From positions 1-7,728 of the forward strand of contig CAZRZN010000212.1 in assembly GCA_964604565.1 (NCBI GenBank): 7,728 nt of DNA, read 5' to 3'. The notes under the pieces were generated by a model that saw only the letters and a program-made list of their open reading frames with translations, was not told the DNA's origin and did not search any database. Source of the DNA: CAZRZN01 sp964604565 (lineage in GTDB: Bacteria > Pseudomonadota > Alphaproteobacteria > Rhodobacterales > Rhodobacteraceae). Positions 1 to 6,784 of this stretch are shown here, in pieces. Each line of letters starts with the position of its first letter. Within the stretch, counting starts at the first letter, position 1. A program made the position numbers and the translations under genes.

Positions 1-1154
1 GGCCGGGCACCTGCACCTTCTACGGCACCGCCAATTCCAACCAGATGCTGATGGAGTTCATGGGCCTGCACCTGCCGGGAACCTCCTTCATCAACCCGGG
101 CACGCCGCTGCGCGAGGCATTGACGGCGGAGGCGGCCAAACATGCGCTGTCGATCACAAATCTGGGCAATGCCTACCGCCCGGTGTGCGACGTGCTGGAC
201 GCCAAGGCCTTCGTCAACGGGATCGTCGGCCTGATGGCCACCGGCGGCTCGACCAACCTTGTCCTGCATCTGCCGGCGATGGCGCGCGCTGCCGGTGTCG
301 CGCTGGAGCTTGAGGATTTCGACGAAATCTCATCGGTGACACCGCTGATGGCCAAGGTCTATCCCAACGGACTGGCGGATGTGAACCATTTCCACGCCGC
401 GGGCGGGCTGCAATACATGATCGGCGACCTTCTGGACGCCGGCCTGCTTCAGGATGACGTCAAGACCGTGGCGGGCGACGGCCTGTCGCTCTACACCCGC
501 GAGCCGGTGCTGAGCGCGGGCGAAATCACCTACCGCGACGGCCCCACCCAAAGCCAGAACGAAAAGATCCTGCGCCCTGCGCGCGACGCCTTTCAACCCA
601 GCGGCGGCCTCAAACAGCTTTACGGCAACCTCGGCCACGGCATGATCAAGGTCTCCGCCGTCGCCCCCGAACGGCATGTGATCGAGGCACCGGCCCGCAT
701 ATTCCAGGATCAGGAAAGCGTCAGGACCGCCTTCAAGGCGGGCGAATTCACCTCCGATACCGTTGTCGTGGTCCGCTTCCAGGGGCCGAAGTCGAACGGC
801 ATGCCGGAACTGCACGGTCTGCTGCCGACATTGGCGGTGCTTCAGGATCGCGGCCTCAAGGTGGCGCTGGTGACGGACGGCCGGATGTCCGGCGCAAGCG
901 GCAAGGTGCCCGCCGCCATCCATATCTCGCCCGAGGCGGCCAACGGCGGTCCGCTGGCCCGTCTCCGCGACGGCGATGTGGTGCGTGTGGATGCGGTCAA
1001 TGGAACCTTGGAAACCCTCGCGGCGGATTTTGACAGCCGAACCCCAGTGGAGGCCGACCTCTCCGGCAACGGCCACGGCGTCGGGCGCGAGCTTTTCGCC
1101 GCCTTCCGCGAAAATGTCGGATTGTCCTCCAACGGCGCCGCGGTTGTGGTATGA
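1..1154 (+). CDS. edd: 6-phosphogluconate dehydratase, C-terminal part (5' end outside window)
   Basis: Cytosolic iron-sulfur dehydratase that converts 6-phosphogluconate to 2-keto-3-deoxy-6-phosphogluconate (KDPG), the first dedicated Entner-Doudoroff step. The reading frame is open from base 3 and ends with TGA at 1152-1154, giving 383 visible residues. The family is about 600 residues long, so roughly 220 N-terminal residues lie upstream. The first visible residues, PGTCTFYGTANSNQM, are the IlvD/Edd signature, with a cysteine expected to be a cluster ligand. The second family signature is at visible residues 290-297 (VTDGRMSG), followed by the KVPAAIHISPEA segment. The internal ATG at 45 is not the start, because the conserved signature precedes it. 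Edd is preferred over IlvD because of the FYGTANSNQM wording and the adjacent aldolase gene. No frameshift or internal stop is seen in the visible part. Confidence 0.96.
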   Translation, partial: PGTCTFYGTANSNQMLMEFMGLHLPGTSFINPGTPLREALTAEAAKHALSITNLGNAYRPVCDVLDAKAFVNGIVGLMATGGSTNLVLHLPAMARAAGVALELEDFDEISSVTPLMAKVYPNGLADVNHFHAAGGLQYMIGDLLDAGLLQDDVKTVAGDGLSLYTREPVLSAGEITYRDGPTQSQNEKILRPARDAFQPSGGLKQLYGNLGHGMIKVSAVAPERHVIEAPARIFQDQESVRTAFKAGEFTSDTVVVVRFQGPKSNGMPELHGLLPTLAVLQDRGLKVALVTDGRMSGASGKVPAAIHISPEAANGGPLARLRDGDVVRVDAVNGTLETLAADFDSRTPVEADLSGNGHGVGRELFAAFRENVGLSSNGAAVVV

Positions 1155-1159
1155 CCTGC

Positions 1160-1184
1160 GGCTTCTTCTCTCTGAAAATACTCA
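1160..1184 (+). repeat. short dispersed intergenic repeat, copy 1
   Basis: This 25-bp stretch lies 5 bases after the edd stop, in the 61-base edd-eda gap. It reads GGCTTCTTCTCTC, then TG, then AAAATACTCA. The same string occurs at 5600-5624 in the same orientation with CA in place of TG, so 23 of 25 bases match. The flanks of the two copies are unrelated, so the match is not part of a longer duplication. It has no inverted-repeat structure. From memory, very similar pyrimidine-then-AAAATACTC tracts are scattered between genes in Rhodobacterales genomes. Its role is unknown. Confidence 0.6.
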
Positions 1185-1215
1185 TGACCCGGTCTGCCAA
1201 GGAAAGATCCCTCCG

Positions 1216-1860
1216 ATGACTCCCCAGGACGCCAGCCAAAGCAACGAAGCCCTCTGCCGCCTCGCCCCCGTCATCCCGGTGCTGGTGATCGACGGCGCCG
1301 CCACCGCCCGCCCCCTGGCAGAGGCGCTGGTCGCCGGTGGCCTGCCGGTGCTGGAGGTGACGCTGCGCACGCCCGCCGCGCTCGACGCGATCCGCGCGAT
1401 GGCGGAGGTTCCGGGCGGTGTTGTGGGGGCAGGCACCTTGCTCACCCCCGAAGATGTCATGGCGGCCAAATCCGCGGGCGCCCGATTCGGCGTCTCTCCA
1501 GGTGCCACGGACAGGTTGCTGAAGGCCTGCGAGGACGCCGATCTGCCGCTGCTGCCCGGTGCCGCCACGGCCTCCGAGGCGATGGCGCTTCTGGAACGCG
1601 GCTATACGGTGCAGAAATTCTTTCCGGCAGAGGCCAATGGCGGCATCCCTGCGCTCAAGGCCATCGGCGCCCCGATCCCGCAGGTGCGGTTTTGCCCGAC
1701 CGGCGGCGTCAGCCTGTCCAATGCACCCGACTATCTCGCCCTGTCGAACACGCTCTGCGTGGGCGGCAGCTGGGTGGCCCCCAAGGACGCCGTGAGCGCG
1801 GGCGACTGGGGCAGGATCGAAGAGCTTGCCCGCGCCGCCGCCGCCCTGCCCCGCAGCTGA
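1216..1860 (+). CDS. eda: KDPG aldolase (2-dehydro-3-deoxy-phosphogluconate aldolase)
   Basis: Class I aldolase that splits KDPG into pyruvate and glyceraldehyde 3-phosphate, the second Entner-Doudoroff step, in the cytosol. It is 214 residues long, the usual length for the family. The TIM-barrel landmarks are visible. VLEVTLRT at residues 45-52 holds Glu47 (E. coli Glu45) and Arg51. GAGTLLTPED (71-80) and GVSPGAT (92-98) follow. VQKFFPAE at 132-139 carries Lys134, the Schiff-base lysine, and PTGG lies further on. The ATG at 1216 is chosen because AAGGAAAG (1199-1206) precedes it by about 10 bases and the protein then starts at the normal family position. The frame is open further upstream, but that part overlaps edd. 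The 61-base gap and shared strand indicate an edd-eda operon. All catalytic residues I could check are present. Confidence 0.97.
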   Translation: MTPQDASQSNEALCRLAPVIPVLVIDGAATARPLAEALVAGGLPVLEVTLRTPAALDAIRAMAEVPGGVVGAGTLLTPEDVMAAKSAGARFGVSPGATDRLLKACEDADLPLLPGAATASEAMALLERGYTVQKFFPAEANGGIPALKAIGAPIPQVRFCPTGGVSLSNAPDYLALSNTLCVGGSWVAPKDAVSAGDWGRIEELARAAAALPRS

Positions 1861-2174
1861 CATGGATCCCCACGACCGATGGACGCGGCAGCGCGCCGTG
1901 ACCCATTGCGCAATATTCCCTCGGTTTCCTATGACGCATACGCAGCGTTAGGGGCCCGGAAAAAACTGGCCGTCCAGAACGTGTGGAATGTCACCGCGCG
2001 GCCTGTCGGCATGGCACCGGCTTCACACACGCGCGCCAAGGCGGCAGGGCGCACCTATTTGCTCGCGGCGGTTTGGCAGGCAAGCCCGGCGCCCGGTTTG
2101 GCCCTTGGGCGCTGAATGCCGTCGTCAAAAATCCCCGCCGAGGCTCCGCTTGCGCCAGAACCCTCCGGCCTGGC
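1861..2174. other. gap between converging genes, no gene found
   Basis: These 314 bases separate the eda stop from the stop of the small gene that converges on it. An open frame of 78 codons exists (1879-2115, + strand), but its third-position base use is mixed, unlike the strongly GC-biased neighbours. It also lacks a clear ribosome site and resembles nothing I know. The only structure I could find is the GC-rich stem at 2087-2114. No RNA gene, repeat or promoter is evident. Confidence 0.6.
2087..2114. terminator. candidate stem-loop between converging genes
   Basis: CGGCGCCCGG (2087-2096) can pair with TTGGGCGCTG (2105-2114) as a 10-bp stem with three G-U pairs on the + strand, around an 8-base loop. 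The core, GCGCCC with GGGCGC, is perfect. It lies between the 3' ends of eda and the glnE-side transcript, where a terminator is expected, but no U-tract follows it directly on either strand. The functional call is a weak inference. Confidence 0.25.
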
Positions 2175-2453
2175 CTACCCCGAGCCACCTGAACGATCGC
2201 GCGATTTCCAGCCGCCGCGCCGCCTCGGCGCTTGGGTCTGCGCCAGCCCCTCGCGCAGGACCTGTGTCATGGGGTGGTCCGCAGCCTCTCCGTAGCGCGC
2301 CAGCAAAGCGCCGATCAGCGTCTGCGTCTCCACCTCAGAGGGCGCAGACAAGGCCCAATCCAGAAAGATCGTCCGGCATTCCCCGGGGCTCAGCCCTTCC
2401 ATGGCATAGGCTTCTGTTATCAGGCCTTTTGGGTCGATCTCGTCACCCTTCAT
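2175..2453 (-). CDS. small conserved-looking protein translationally coupled to glnE, function unknown
   Basis: I do not recognise a named family for this 92-residue, probably cytosolic protein. Residues 1-70 look like a folded, mostly helical domain (EIDPKGLITEAY, then SPGECRTIFLDWAL, residues 22-35, then TQTLIGALLARYGEA). The tail from about residue 71 is basic and Gly/Arg-rich and probably disordered. There is no signal peptide or membrane segment. The ATG (2451-2453) overlaps the glnE TGA in an ATGA arrangement, and GGAGG (2464-2468 on the - strand) lies 10 bases upstream inside glnE, so it should be translated with glnE. I have an impression that a similar short gene follows glnE in relatives, with the FLDWAL segment as its most recognisable part. 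The coupling suggests a role tied to GlnE or nitrogen control, but no function can be assigned. Confidence 0.8.
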   Translation of the reverse strand: MKGDEIDPKGLITEAYAMEGLSPGECRTIFLDWALSAPSEVETQTLIGALLARYGEAADHPMTQVLREGLAQTQAPRRRGGWKSRDRSGGSG

Positions 2454-5230
2454 CGCGTTTCCGCCTCCGCTTTCGGCAAGATGCCGTCGATGATTTCTGC
2501 CGCCCGGGCGGCTTTCGCCTCCGTCTCCGACCGCAAGGCCGTCATATCCGACGCGCCGGTCAAACGCAGCAGAAAAGCGCAGCCCCCCTGGCCAAGCCGC
2601 TCAGGATCCAGCGGCGCCTCGCTGACCAGACGGGCGCCGATCTGCAAGGTCCAAAAAAGCCTGTCCGCCGCGATCAGGGCGTCGCGCGCCTCTTCCGCCA
2701 GCCAATCCGTCCGGCACAAGGCGTCCGGCGCCGTGCGGTCCCCGCTGCCGCCCAGCAATGCCGCCATCTGCGCAAAAAGCTCCACGTCCTGCAACCGCCC
2801 GCGCCCGTTCTTGGCGTCCAGCGGCCCGCCGCCCCCCTTGGCCGCGGCGATCCGCGCACGCATTTCCGCGACGGCGGATGTGACCTCCGCCGTCCCCCGT
2901 GGCGCAGTCACCACCTCTGTCCGAAGGCCTTCGACATCCGCGGCCAGTTCGGGAGGACCGGCGATGACACGCGCCCGTGTGAGGGCCAGATGTTCCCAGA
3001 TCCAGGCCTGTTCGCGGTGATAGGTCTGGAAGGAGGTCCATGACGCCGCAACCGGACCCTGATTGCCGGACGGTCGCAGGCGCATATCGATCTCGTATAG
3101 CTTGCCCTCCGCCATCGGTGCGGTCATGGCGGTGATCAGCGCCTGCGTCAGACGCGCGTAATAGATGCGGCTGCCCAGCGGCTTGCGGCCCTCGGACATC
3201 TCCATCCCGTCGGCATCGTAGATCACGATCAGGTCAAGGTCCGAACGGGCGTGCTGGCGCCGCGCGCCCAGCGATCCCATGCCCAGCACCACGGCCCCGC
3301 GGCCCGGTGGCGGACCATGCTTCACCGCGAAATTCGCCTGCACCAGCGGCCAGAGCGCGGCAAGCGTGGCGCTTGCCAGATCCGCATAGGCTTCTCCCGC
3401 CTCCTCCGGCCCCATGAGCCCGCGCAAAAGGTGAACGCCGATGCGAAAATGCCAGTCTTTAGTCCAGCGGCGGGCGGAATCGAGCTGACGCTCATAGTCC
3501 CCCGCTTGGTCGAGATGCGCCGCAAGCGCCTCTTTCAACGCCTCCACCCCCGGCCAGGGGCTGAAGAAATCCCCCGCGATCACGGCATCAAAGACGCTCG
3601 CGTTGCGCGACAGATAGCGCGCCAGATCCGGCGAGGTGCCGACAATATCGACCAACAGGTCGATCAGATGCGGATTGGCCTCGAACAGCGAAAACAGCTG
3701 AACGCCCGCCGGCAGTCCGGCCAGAAAACTGTCGAAGGCGGCCAGCGCCTCTTCCGGTTTCGCCGTTTCGGCCAGCCGACGCAGGATATCGGGGCGCAAC
3801 CGGTCGAAGATCGCCACCGCGCGGCTGGACCGGAGACAGGGATAACTGGGCCAGCGGGCGGGCAAGGGACTGTCGGCAAAGGCCTCCGGCGCCGGCGCGC
3901 GGTCGCGCTCATCGGGGGCAAAGAACCCCTCGGTCAGTTCATGCACCTCTACCAGCCGTTCGGAGAGGTCGCGTTTCAGGTCGTCGACGTCCCGGCCCAT
4001 CAGACAGGCCAGCCGCGCCATGCCCTCCGGTGTCTTGGGCAGGTCGTGGGTCTGCGCGTCACCGATCATCTGGACGCGGTGTTCCACCTCGCGATGCGCG
4101 CGGTAATGCGCGCCCAGACACTCAGCCACCTCCCGAGGCACCCAGCCCTTCCCGGACAGCCGCCGCAACGCCTCGACCGTGCCGCGCACCCGCAAGTCCG
4201 GGTCCCGGCCGCCCGCAATCAACTGCCGCGTCTGGGTAAAGAACTCGATCTCCCGGATCCCGCCTCGGCCCAGCTTCATGTTGTGACCGGGCAGCGTGAT
4301 CGGCCCGTGAAACCCCTTGTGCTCTCGGATGCGCAGCCGGATGTCATGGGCATCCTGAATCGCCGCGAAATCCAGATGCTTGCGCCAGACGAAGGGCGTC
4401 AAAGTCTCCAGAAACCGCGCCCCGGCCGCGACATCCCCGGCGGCGGCCCGCGCCTTGACATAGGCGGCGCGCTCCCATGTGCGCCCCAGGCTCTCATAGT
4501 AGCGTTCCGCCGCCTCCATGGCCATGCAGACCGGTGTCACGGCCGGATCGGGACGCAGACGCAGGTCCGTGCGAAAGACATAGCCCTCGCCGGTCAGATC
4601 GTTCAGCGTGGCCGCCATCTTGCGCGTGGCCCGAACGAGACTGGCGCGCGCCTCATGGTAATCTGCCGGGGCATAGCGCGTCTCGTCGAACAGGCAGATC
4701 AAATCGATGTCGGAGGAATAGTTGAGTTCCCCGGCCCCCATCTTGCCCATGGCCAGCGCAACCATGCCACCCGCGGTCTCCACATCCGCCTCGGTCTGAC
4801 CGGGCAGCTTGCGGCGCGTGATCTCCGGCAGGATTGCGGCCCGCATGGCCAGCGATACCGCGAGATCCGCGAATTCCGTCAATTCGGCCGTGACCCGTTC
4901 CAGATCCCAGGCCCCGGCAAGATCGCAGAGCGCGACGATCAGGGCGAGGCGCCGCTTGGCCTGCCGCAGCGCGGCGCCGATCTGCTCCGGGGGGGCCTCC
5001 GGCAGACTGTGCCGAAGATCGGCAAGCGCAGCGTCCGGATTGTCGGCCGCGCCCTCCAACCAGGGCGCCTCGCGCAGGATAAGTCCGCGCAAATAGGGGC
5101 TGGACCCACCCGTGCCAAAGATCAAGTCCGCGACCTCGCCCTTGGCCCAGGGACAGGCGGCACGCGCCTCGCGTCCATGCTCGGGTTCAAAGGCAGTCGG
5201 CAGGCGGGTGATGCGATCGGCGAGGGTCAT
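2450..5230 (-). CDS. glnE: bifunctional glutamine synthetase adenylyltransferase / adenylyl-removing enzyme
   Basis: It adds AMP to, or removes it phosphorolytically from, a tyrosine of glutamine synthetase (GlnA), in response to PII protein and glutamine, so setting nitrogen assimilation. The protein is 926 residues, close to the usual size. The N-terminal adenylyl-removing nucleotidyltransferase half has GKMGAGELNYSSDIDL at 162-177, with metal-binding Asp174 and Asp176, and FRTDLRLRPDP at 219-229. GRGGIREIEF at 321-330 follows, then a helical linker. The C-terminal adenylyltransferase half has GMGSLG (650-655), SDLDL with Asp664 and Asp666, YEIDMRLRPSGNQG (712-725) and GRGRLQDVELFAQ (809-821). 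Both active sites look intact. The ATG at 5230 is the natural family start. A G-run immediately upstream is a poor ribosome site, so translation may be inefficient. The gene overlaps the downstream 92-residue gene by 4 bases. Confidence 0.97.
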   Translation of the reverse strand: MTLADRITRLPTAFEPEHGREARAACPWAKGEVADLIFGTGGSSPYLRGLILREAPWLEGAADNPDAALADLRHSLPEAPPEQIGAALRQAKRRLALIVALCDLAGAWDLERVTAELTEFADLAVSLAMRAAILPEITRRKLPGQTEADVETAGGMVALAMGKMGAGELNYSSDIDLICLFDETRYAPADYHEARASLVRATRKMAATLNDLTGEGYVFRTDLRLRPDPAVTPVCMAMEAAERYYESLGRTWERAAYVKARAAAGDVAAGARFLETLTPFVWRKHLDFAAIQDAHDIRLRIREHKGFHGPITLPGHNMKLGRGGIREIEFFTQTRQLIAGGRDPDLRVRGTVEALRRLSGKGWVPREVAECLGAHYRAHREVEHRVQMIGDAQTHDLPKTPEGMARLACLMGRDVDDLKRDLSERLVEVHELTEGFFAPDERDRAPAPEAFADSPLPARWPSYPCLRSSRAVAIFDRLRPDILRRLAETAKPEEALAAFDSFLAGLPAGVQLFSLFEANPHLIDLLVDIVGTSPDLARYLSRNASVFDAVIAGDFFSPWPGVEALKEALAAHLDQAGDYERQLDSARRWTKDWHFRIGVHLLRGLMGPEEAGEAYADLASATLAALWPLVQANFAVKHGPPPGRGAVVLGMGSLGARRQHARSDLDLIVIYDADGMEMSEGRKPLGSRIYYARLTQALITAMTAPMAEGKLYEIDMRLRPSGNQGPVAASWTSFQTYHREQAWIWEHLALTRARVIAGPPELAADVEGLRTEVVTAPRGTAEVTSAVAEMRARIAAAKGGGGPLDAKNGRGRLQDVELFAQMAALLGGSGDRTAPDALCRTDWLAEEARDALIAADRLFWTLQIGARLVSEAPLDPERLGQGGCAFLLRLTGASDMTALRSETEAKAARAAEIIDGILPKAEAETR

Positions 5231-5599
5231 GCCCCCAGATGGCCATGCCAGCGCACAAAGCGCAACTCACTTGCGGGACCGCCGGCCCGGCCTTTCCGCC
5301 CGCGCGCCGCAGGCAAAACCTAATGTGGACAAACCGCCGCCGGGTCCCGGCACCGGTCTAACAGGCAGTCGGACAGCTGGCAGGCCACCAGACAGCCCCG
5401 ATTGAAAAGGTGACCTGCATCGTTCCAGCATGGCGCGCAACAGAACAACCGACCGCGCGTCCAACCCGCGCCTTCCTCTGGCACGATCCGGACCCGTGCG
5501 GAATCGCGCTCTGCCCGGCCAAAGGCTTCAGACCCATGGAGCATACCGCACGCACACCCGGAATCCCGAAGCCCACCGAACGCTTTCTCGGACCAGGCT

Positions 5600-5624
5600 G
5601 GCTTCTTCTCTCCAAAAATACTCA
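5600..5624 (+). repeat. short dispersed intergenic repeat, copy 2
   Basis: Second copy of the 25-bp element at 1160-1184, in the same orientation: GGCTTCTTCTCTC, then CA, then AAAATACTCA, followed here by a further A-run. It stands immediately left of the AT-rich promoter region of the DUF2852 gene. On the opposite strand it gives TGAGTATTTTT followed by a purine-rich tract. I found no third copy in the window. Confidence 0.6.
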
Positions 5625-5665
5625 AAAAGACGCTTCGATCCCAATTAGATCTGCCCCATAACATA

Positions 5666-5693
5666 CTGACCAAAAACAAAAGTCACAGATAAT
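5666..5693 (+). promoter_or_regulatory. candidate sigma-70-type promoter for the DUF2852 gene
   Basis: CTGACC (5666-5671, four of six matches to TTGACA) and GATAAT (5688-5693, five of six matches to TATAAT) are 16 bases apart. They sit in the most AT-rich stretch of an otherwise GC-rich window. Transcription would begin near 5700, leaving a leader of about 90 bases before the ATG at 5791. A second -10-like string, TAAAAT (5695-5700), lacks a partner -35. This is pattern matching only. Confidence 0.4.
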
Positions 5694-5749
5694 GTAAAAT
5701 CGCTTCACATACCCTCTTGAAACCTGCTTCCGGAATTCCGATCTACCCA

Positions 5750-5768
5750 ATGTGAAAGACATTCACAT
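5750..5768. promoter_or_regulatory. perfect 7-bp inverted repeat, candidate operator
   Basis: ATGTGAA (5750-5756) and TTCACAT (5762-5768) are exact reverse complements around the 5-base spacer AGACA. A third copy of the half-site, TTCACAT, is at 5704-5710. The arms resemble CRP half-sites (TGTGA/TCACA), but those halves are 7 bases apart here rather than the canonical 6. The dyad ends 12 bases before the GGAG of the DUF2852 gene, so a bound protein could block transcription or translation initiation. As an RNA hairpin it would be weak, which favours a DNA-binding site. Confidence 0.4.
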
Positions 5769-5790
5769 CATGGATCAAACGGAGACAGAT

Positions 5791-6225
5791 ATGACCACCG
5801 CCGCATATACATCCCATATGCCCGCCAACGCCGGCTGGCTCACCCGGGCAGAGGCATGGCTGGATCACAAGGGCCGGGGCGCCTGGATCGCGGCCATGGT
5901 CCTCGGGTTCATCCTGTTCTGGCCGCTCGGCCTTGCCCTTCTCGCCTACATGATCTGGAGCAAACGCATGTTTTCGAAATCCTGCCGTCACACCCGCATT
6001 CACGATTCGCGCGGGGCGGCCTGGGCGGCGATGAAGCCCTCCGGCAACAGCGCGTTCGACGCCTACAAGACAGAGACCCTTCGCCGCCTCGAAGCCGAAC
6101 AGGAAGCCTTCGAAAGTTTCCTCGAACGCCTGCGCGAAGCCAAGGACAAGGCGGAGTTCGACCAGTTCATGGAAGACCGCCAGACACGCGCACGGGCCGA
6201 GACCCCGGACACCGATCCGGCCTGA
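5791..6225 (+). CDS. DUF2852 family membrane protein
   Basis: A 144-residue protein of unknown function, assigned to the alphaproteobacterial DUF2852 family from its overall pattern. A short N-terminal region with amphipathic WLTRAEAWLDHKG is followed by one strong membrane segment at about residues 31-55 (including GFILFWPLGLALLAYMIW) ending in the positive cluster SKRMF. The rest is polar. The C-terminal part from FDAYKTETLRRLE (89-101) through LREAKDKAEFDQFMEDR (114-130) is highly charged and helical, probably a coiled coil facing the cytosol. The start at 5791 is chosen because GGAG (5781-5784) lies 6 bases before it. An in-frame GTG at 5752 falls inside the inverted repeat and has no ribosome site. 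The gene has its own candidate promoter and is closed by a strong hairpin. No reaction or partner can be named. Confidence 0.85.
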   Translation: MTTAAYTSHMPANAGWLTRAEAWLDHKGRGAWIAAMVLGFILFWPLGLALLAYMIWSKRMFSKSCRHTRIHDSRGAAWAAMKPSGNSAFDAYKTETLRRLEAEQEAFESFLERLREAKDKAEFDQFMEDRQTRARAETPDTDPA

Positions 6226-6261
6226 GCAGATCACGCCAGAGCCGTTACACCTGAGACCAAC

Positions 6262-6285
6262 GACGCCTCCATTCCCGGAGGCGTC
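6262..6285 (+). terminator. perfect 9-bp hairpin after the DUF2852 gene
   Basis: GACGCCTCC (6262-6270) pairs exactly with GGAGGCGTC (6277-6285) around the 6-base loop ATTCCC, 36 bases after the stop codon. No U-run follows (next bases TGCTGTGCG), so it may be a weak or factor-assisted terminator, an attenuator or a 3'-end stabiliser. It lies only 11 bases before the GAGGAG ribosome site of the RDD gene, so read-through could couple the two genes. Confidence 0.65.
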
Positions 6286-6308
6286 TGCTGTGCGATGAGG
6301 AGCCTTGA

Positions 6309-6752
6309 ATGCACACCGAGCCGCTGTCCCATTTGCCCGACCCTGTTCGTCAGGCCGCCTTCTACGAGGGCGTGACACTCAAGCGTGGCGTCGCATGGAT
6401 CGTGGATACCGTGCTTATCGCGCTTCTCACCCTGCCGATCGCGGTATTCTCCATCGTCGGCCTGTTCGTGCTGCCGCTGGTTTTCATGGTGGTCGGTTTC
6501 CTCTATCGCTGGATGACCATTGCCAGCCGGTCGGCCACACCCGGGATGCGGCTCATGTCGATCGAGTTCCGCAATGCCTTTGGCGAACGGTTCGACGGTG
6601 GACAGGCTTTCCTGCATACGCTGGGCTACACCATCACCGCATCGACGGTGATTCTGCAGCTTGTTTCGATTGCCCTGATGTTCCTCAGCGAACGCGGACA
6701 GGGATTGAGCGACATGGTCCTTGGCACAACCGCGCTCAACCGTCGCGCCTGA
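6309..6752 (+). CDS. RDD family inner-membrane protein
   Basis: A small integral membrane protein of the RDD family, 147 residues, a usual size for single-domain members. Their role is generally unclear, and some have been linked to ion transport. The family landmarks are visible: Arg26 and Asp33 around the start of the first helix (RGVAWIVD), RSATPGMRLMSIEF at 74-87 as the conserved middle segment, and QGLSDMVLGT at 131-140, corresponding to the family's closing motif. Three hydrophobic segments lie at about 28-47, 49-66 and 103-126. The ATG at 6309 is supported by GAGGAG (6297-6302) six bases upstream. It follows the DUF2852 gene by 83 bases on the same strand and precedes bpt by 163 bases. 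No own promoter is obvious, so it may depend partly on read-through past the hairpin. Confidence 0.9.
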   Translation: MHTEPLSHLPDPVRQAAFYEGVTLKRGVAWIVDTVLIALLTLPIAVFSIVGLFVLPLVFMVVGFLYRWMTIASRSATPGMRLMSIEFRNAFGERFDGGQAFLHTLGYTITASTVILQLVSIALMFLSERGQGLSDMVLGTTALNRRA

Positions 6753-6784
6753 CGCAACAAAACCTGCCGCACAACGGAATTTTC

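Larger units (their letters stand above)
5231..5790. other. divergent intergenic region between glnE and the DUF2852 gene
   Basis: These 560 bases carry no gene I can support. Positions 5231-5600 are GC-rich and must hold the glnE promoter, though I could not pick a credible -35/-10 pair on the - strand. Open frames here on both strands (for example 5410-5661 + and 5320-5679 -) match no known protein and run through the dispersed repeat. From about 5640 to 5720 the DNA becomes clearly AT-rich, with a candidate + strand promoter. The last 50 bases contain a perfect inverted repeat and the ribosome site of the next gene. A small regulatory RNA cannot be excluded by eye. Confidence 0.6.

Noticed and set aside
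1879..2115. 78-codon + strand frame after eda
   Set aside because: No clear ribosome site, third-position bases not GC-biased as in neighbouring genes, and no recognisable similarity.
1988..3043. 351-codon + strand open frame spanning the convergent gap and the 3' part of glnE
   Set aside because: Mostly antisense to glnE and the small coupled gene. Composition is low-complexity Arg/Pro/Ala with no domain.
3251..5323. 690-codon open frame on the + strand opposite glnE
   Set aside because: It is the antisense of a clear, full-length glnE. The translation is rich in Arg, Gly, Pro and Gln with no recognisable domain, a normal by-product of high-GC codon bias.
5340..5350. CCGGG-T-CCCGG palindrome upstream of glnE
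   Set aside because: A one-base centre cannot form an RNA hairpin loop, and short GC palindromes are expected by chance at this base composition.
5320..5679. 119-codon - strand frame upstream of glnE
   Set aside because: It translates straight through the dispersed repeat and the AT-rich promoter region, and has no ribosome site or domain.
5752..5790. GTG at 5752 as start of the DUF2852 protein
   Set aside because: It lies within the inverted repeat without a ribosome site. The ATG at 5791 has GGAG at the right distance and starts where the family-like sequence begins.
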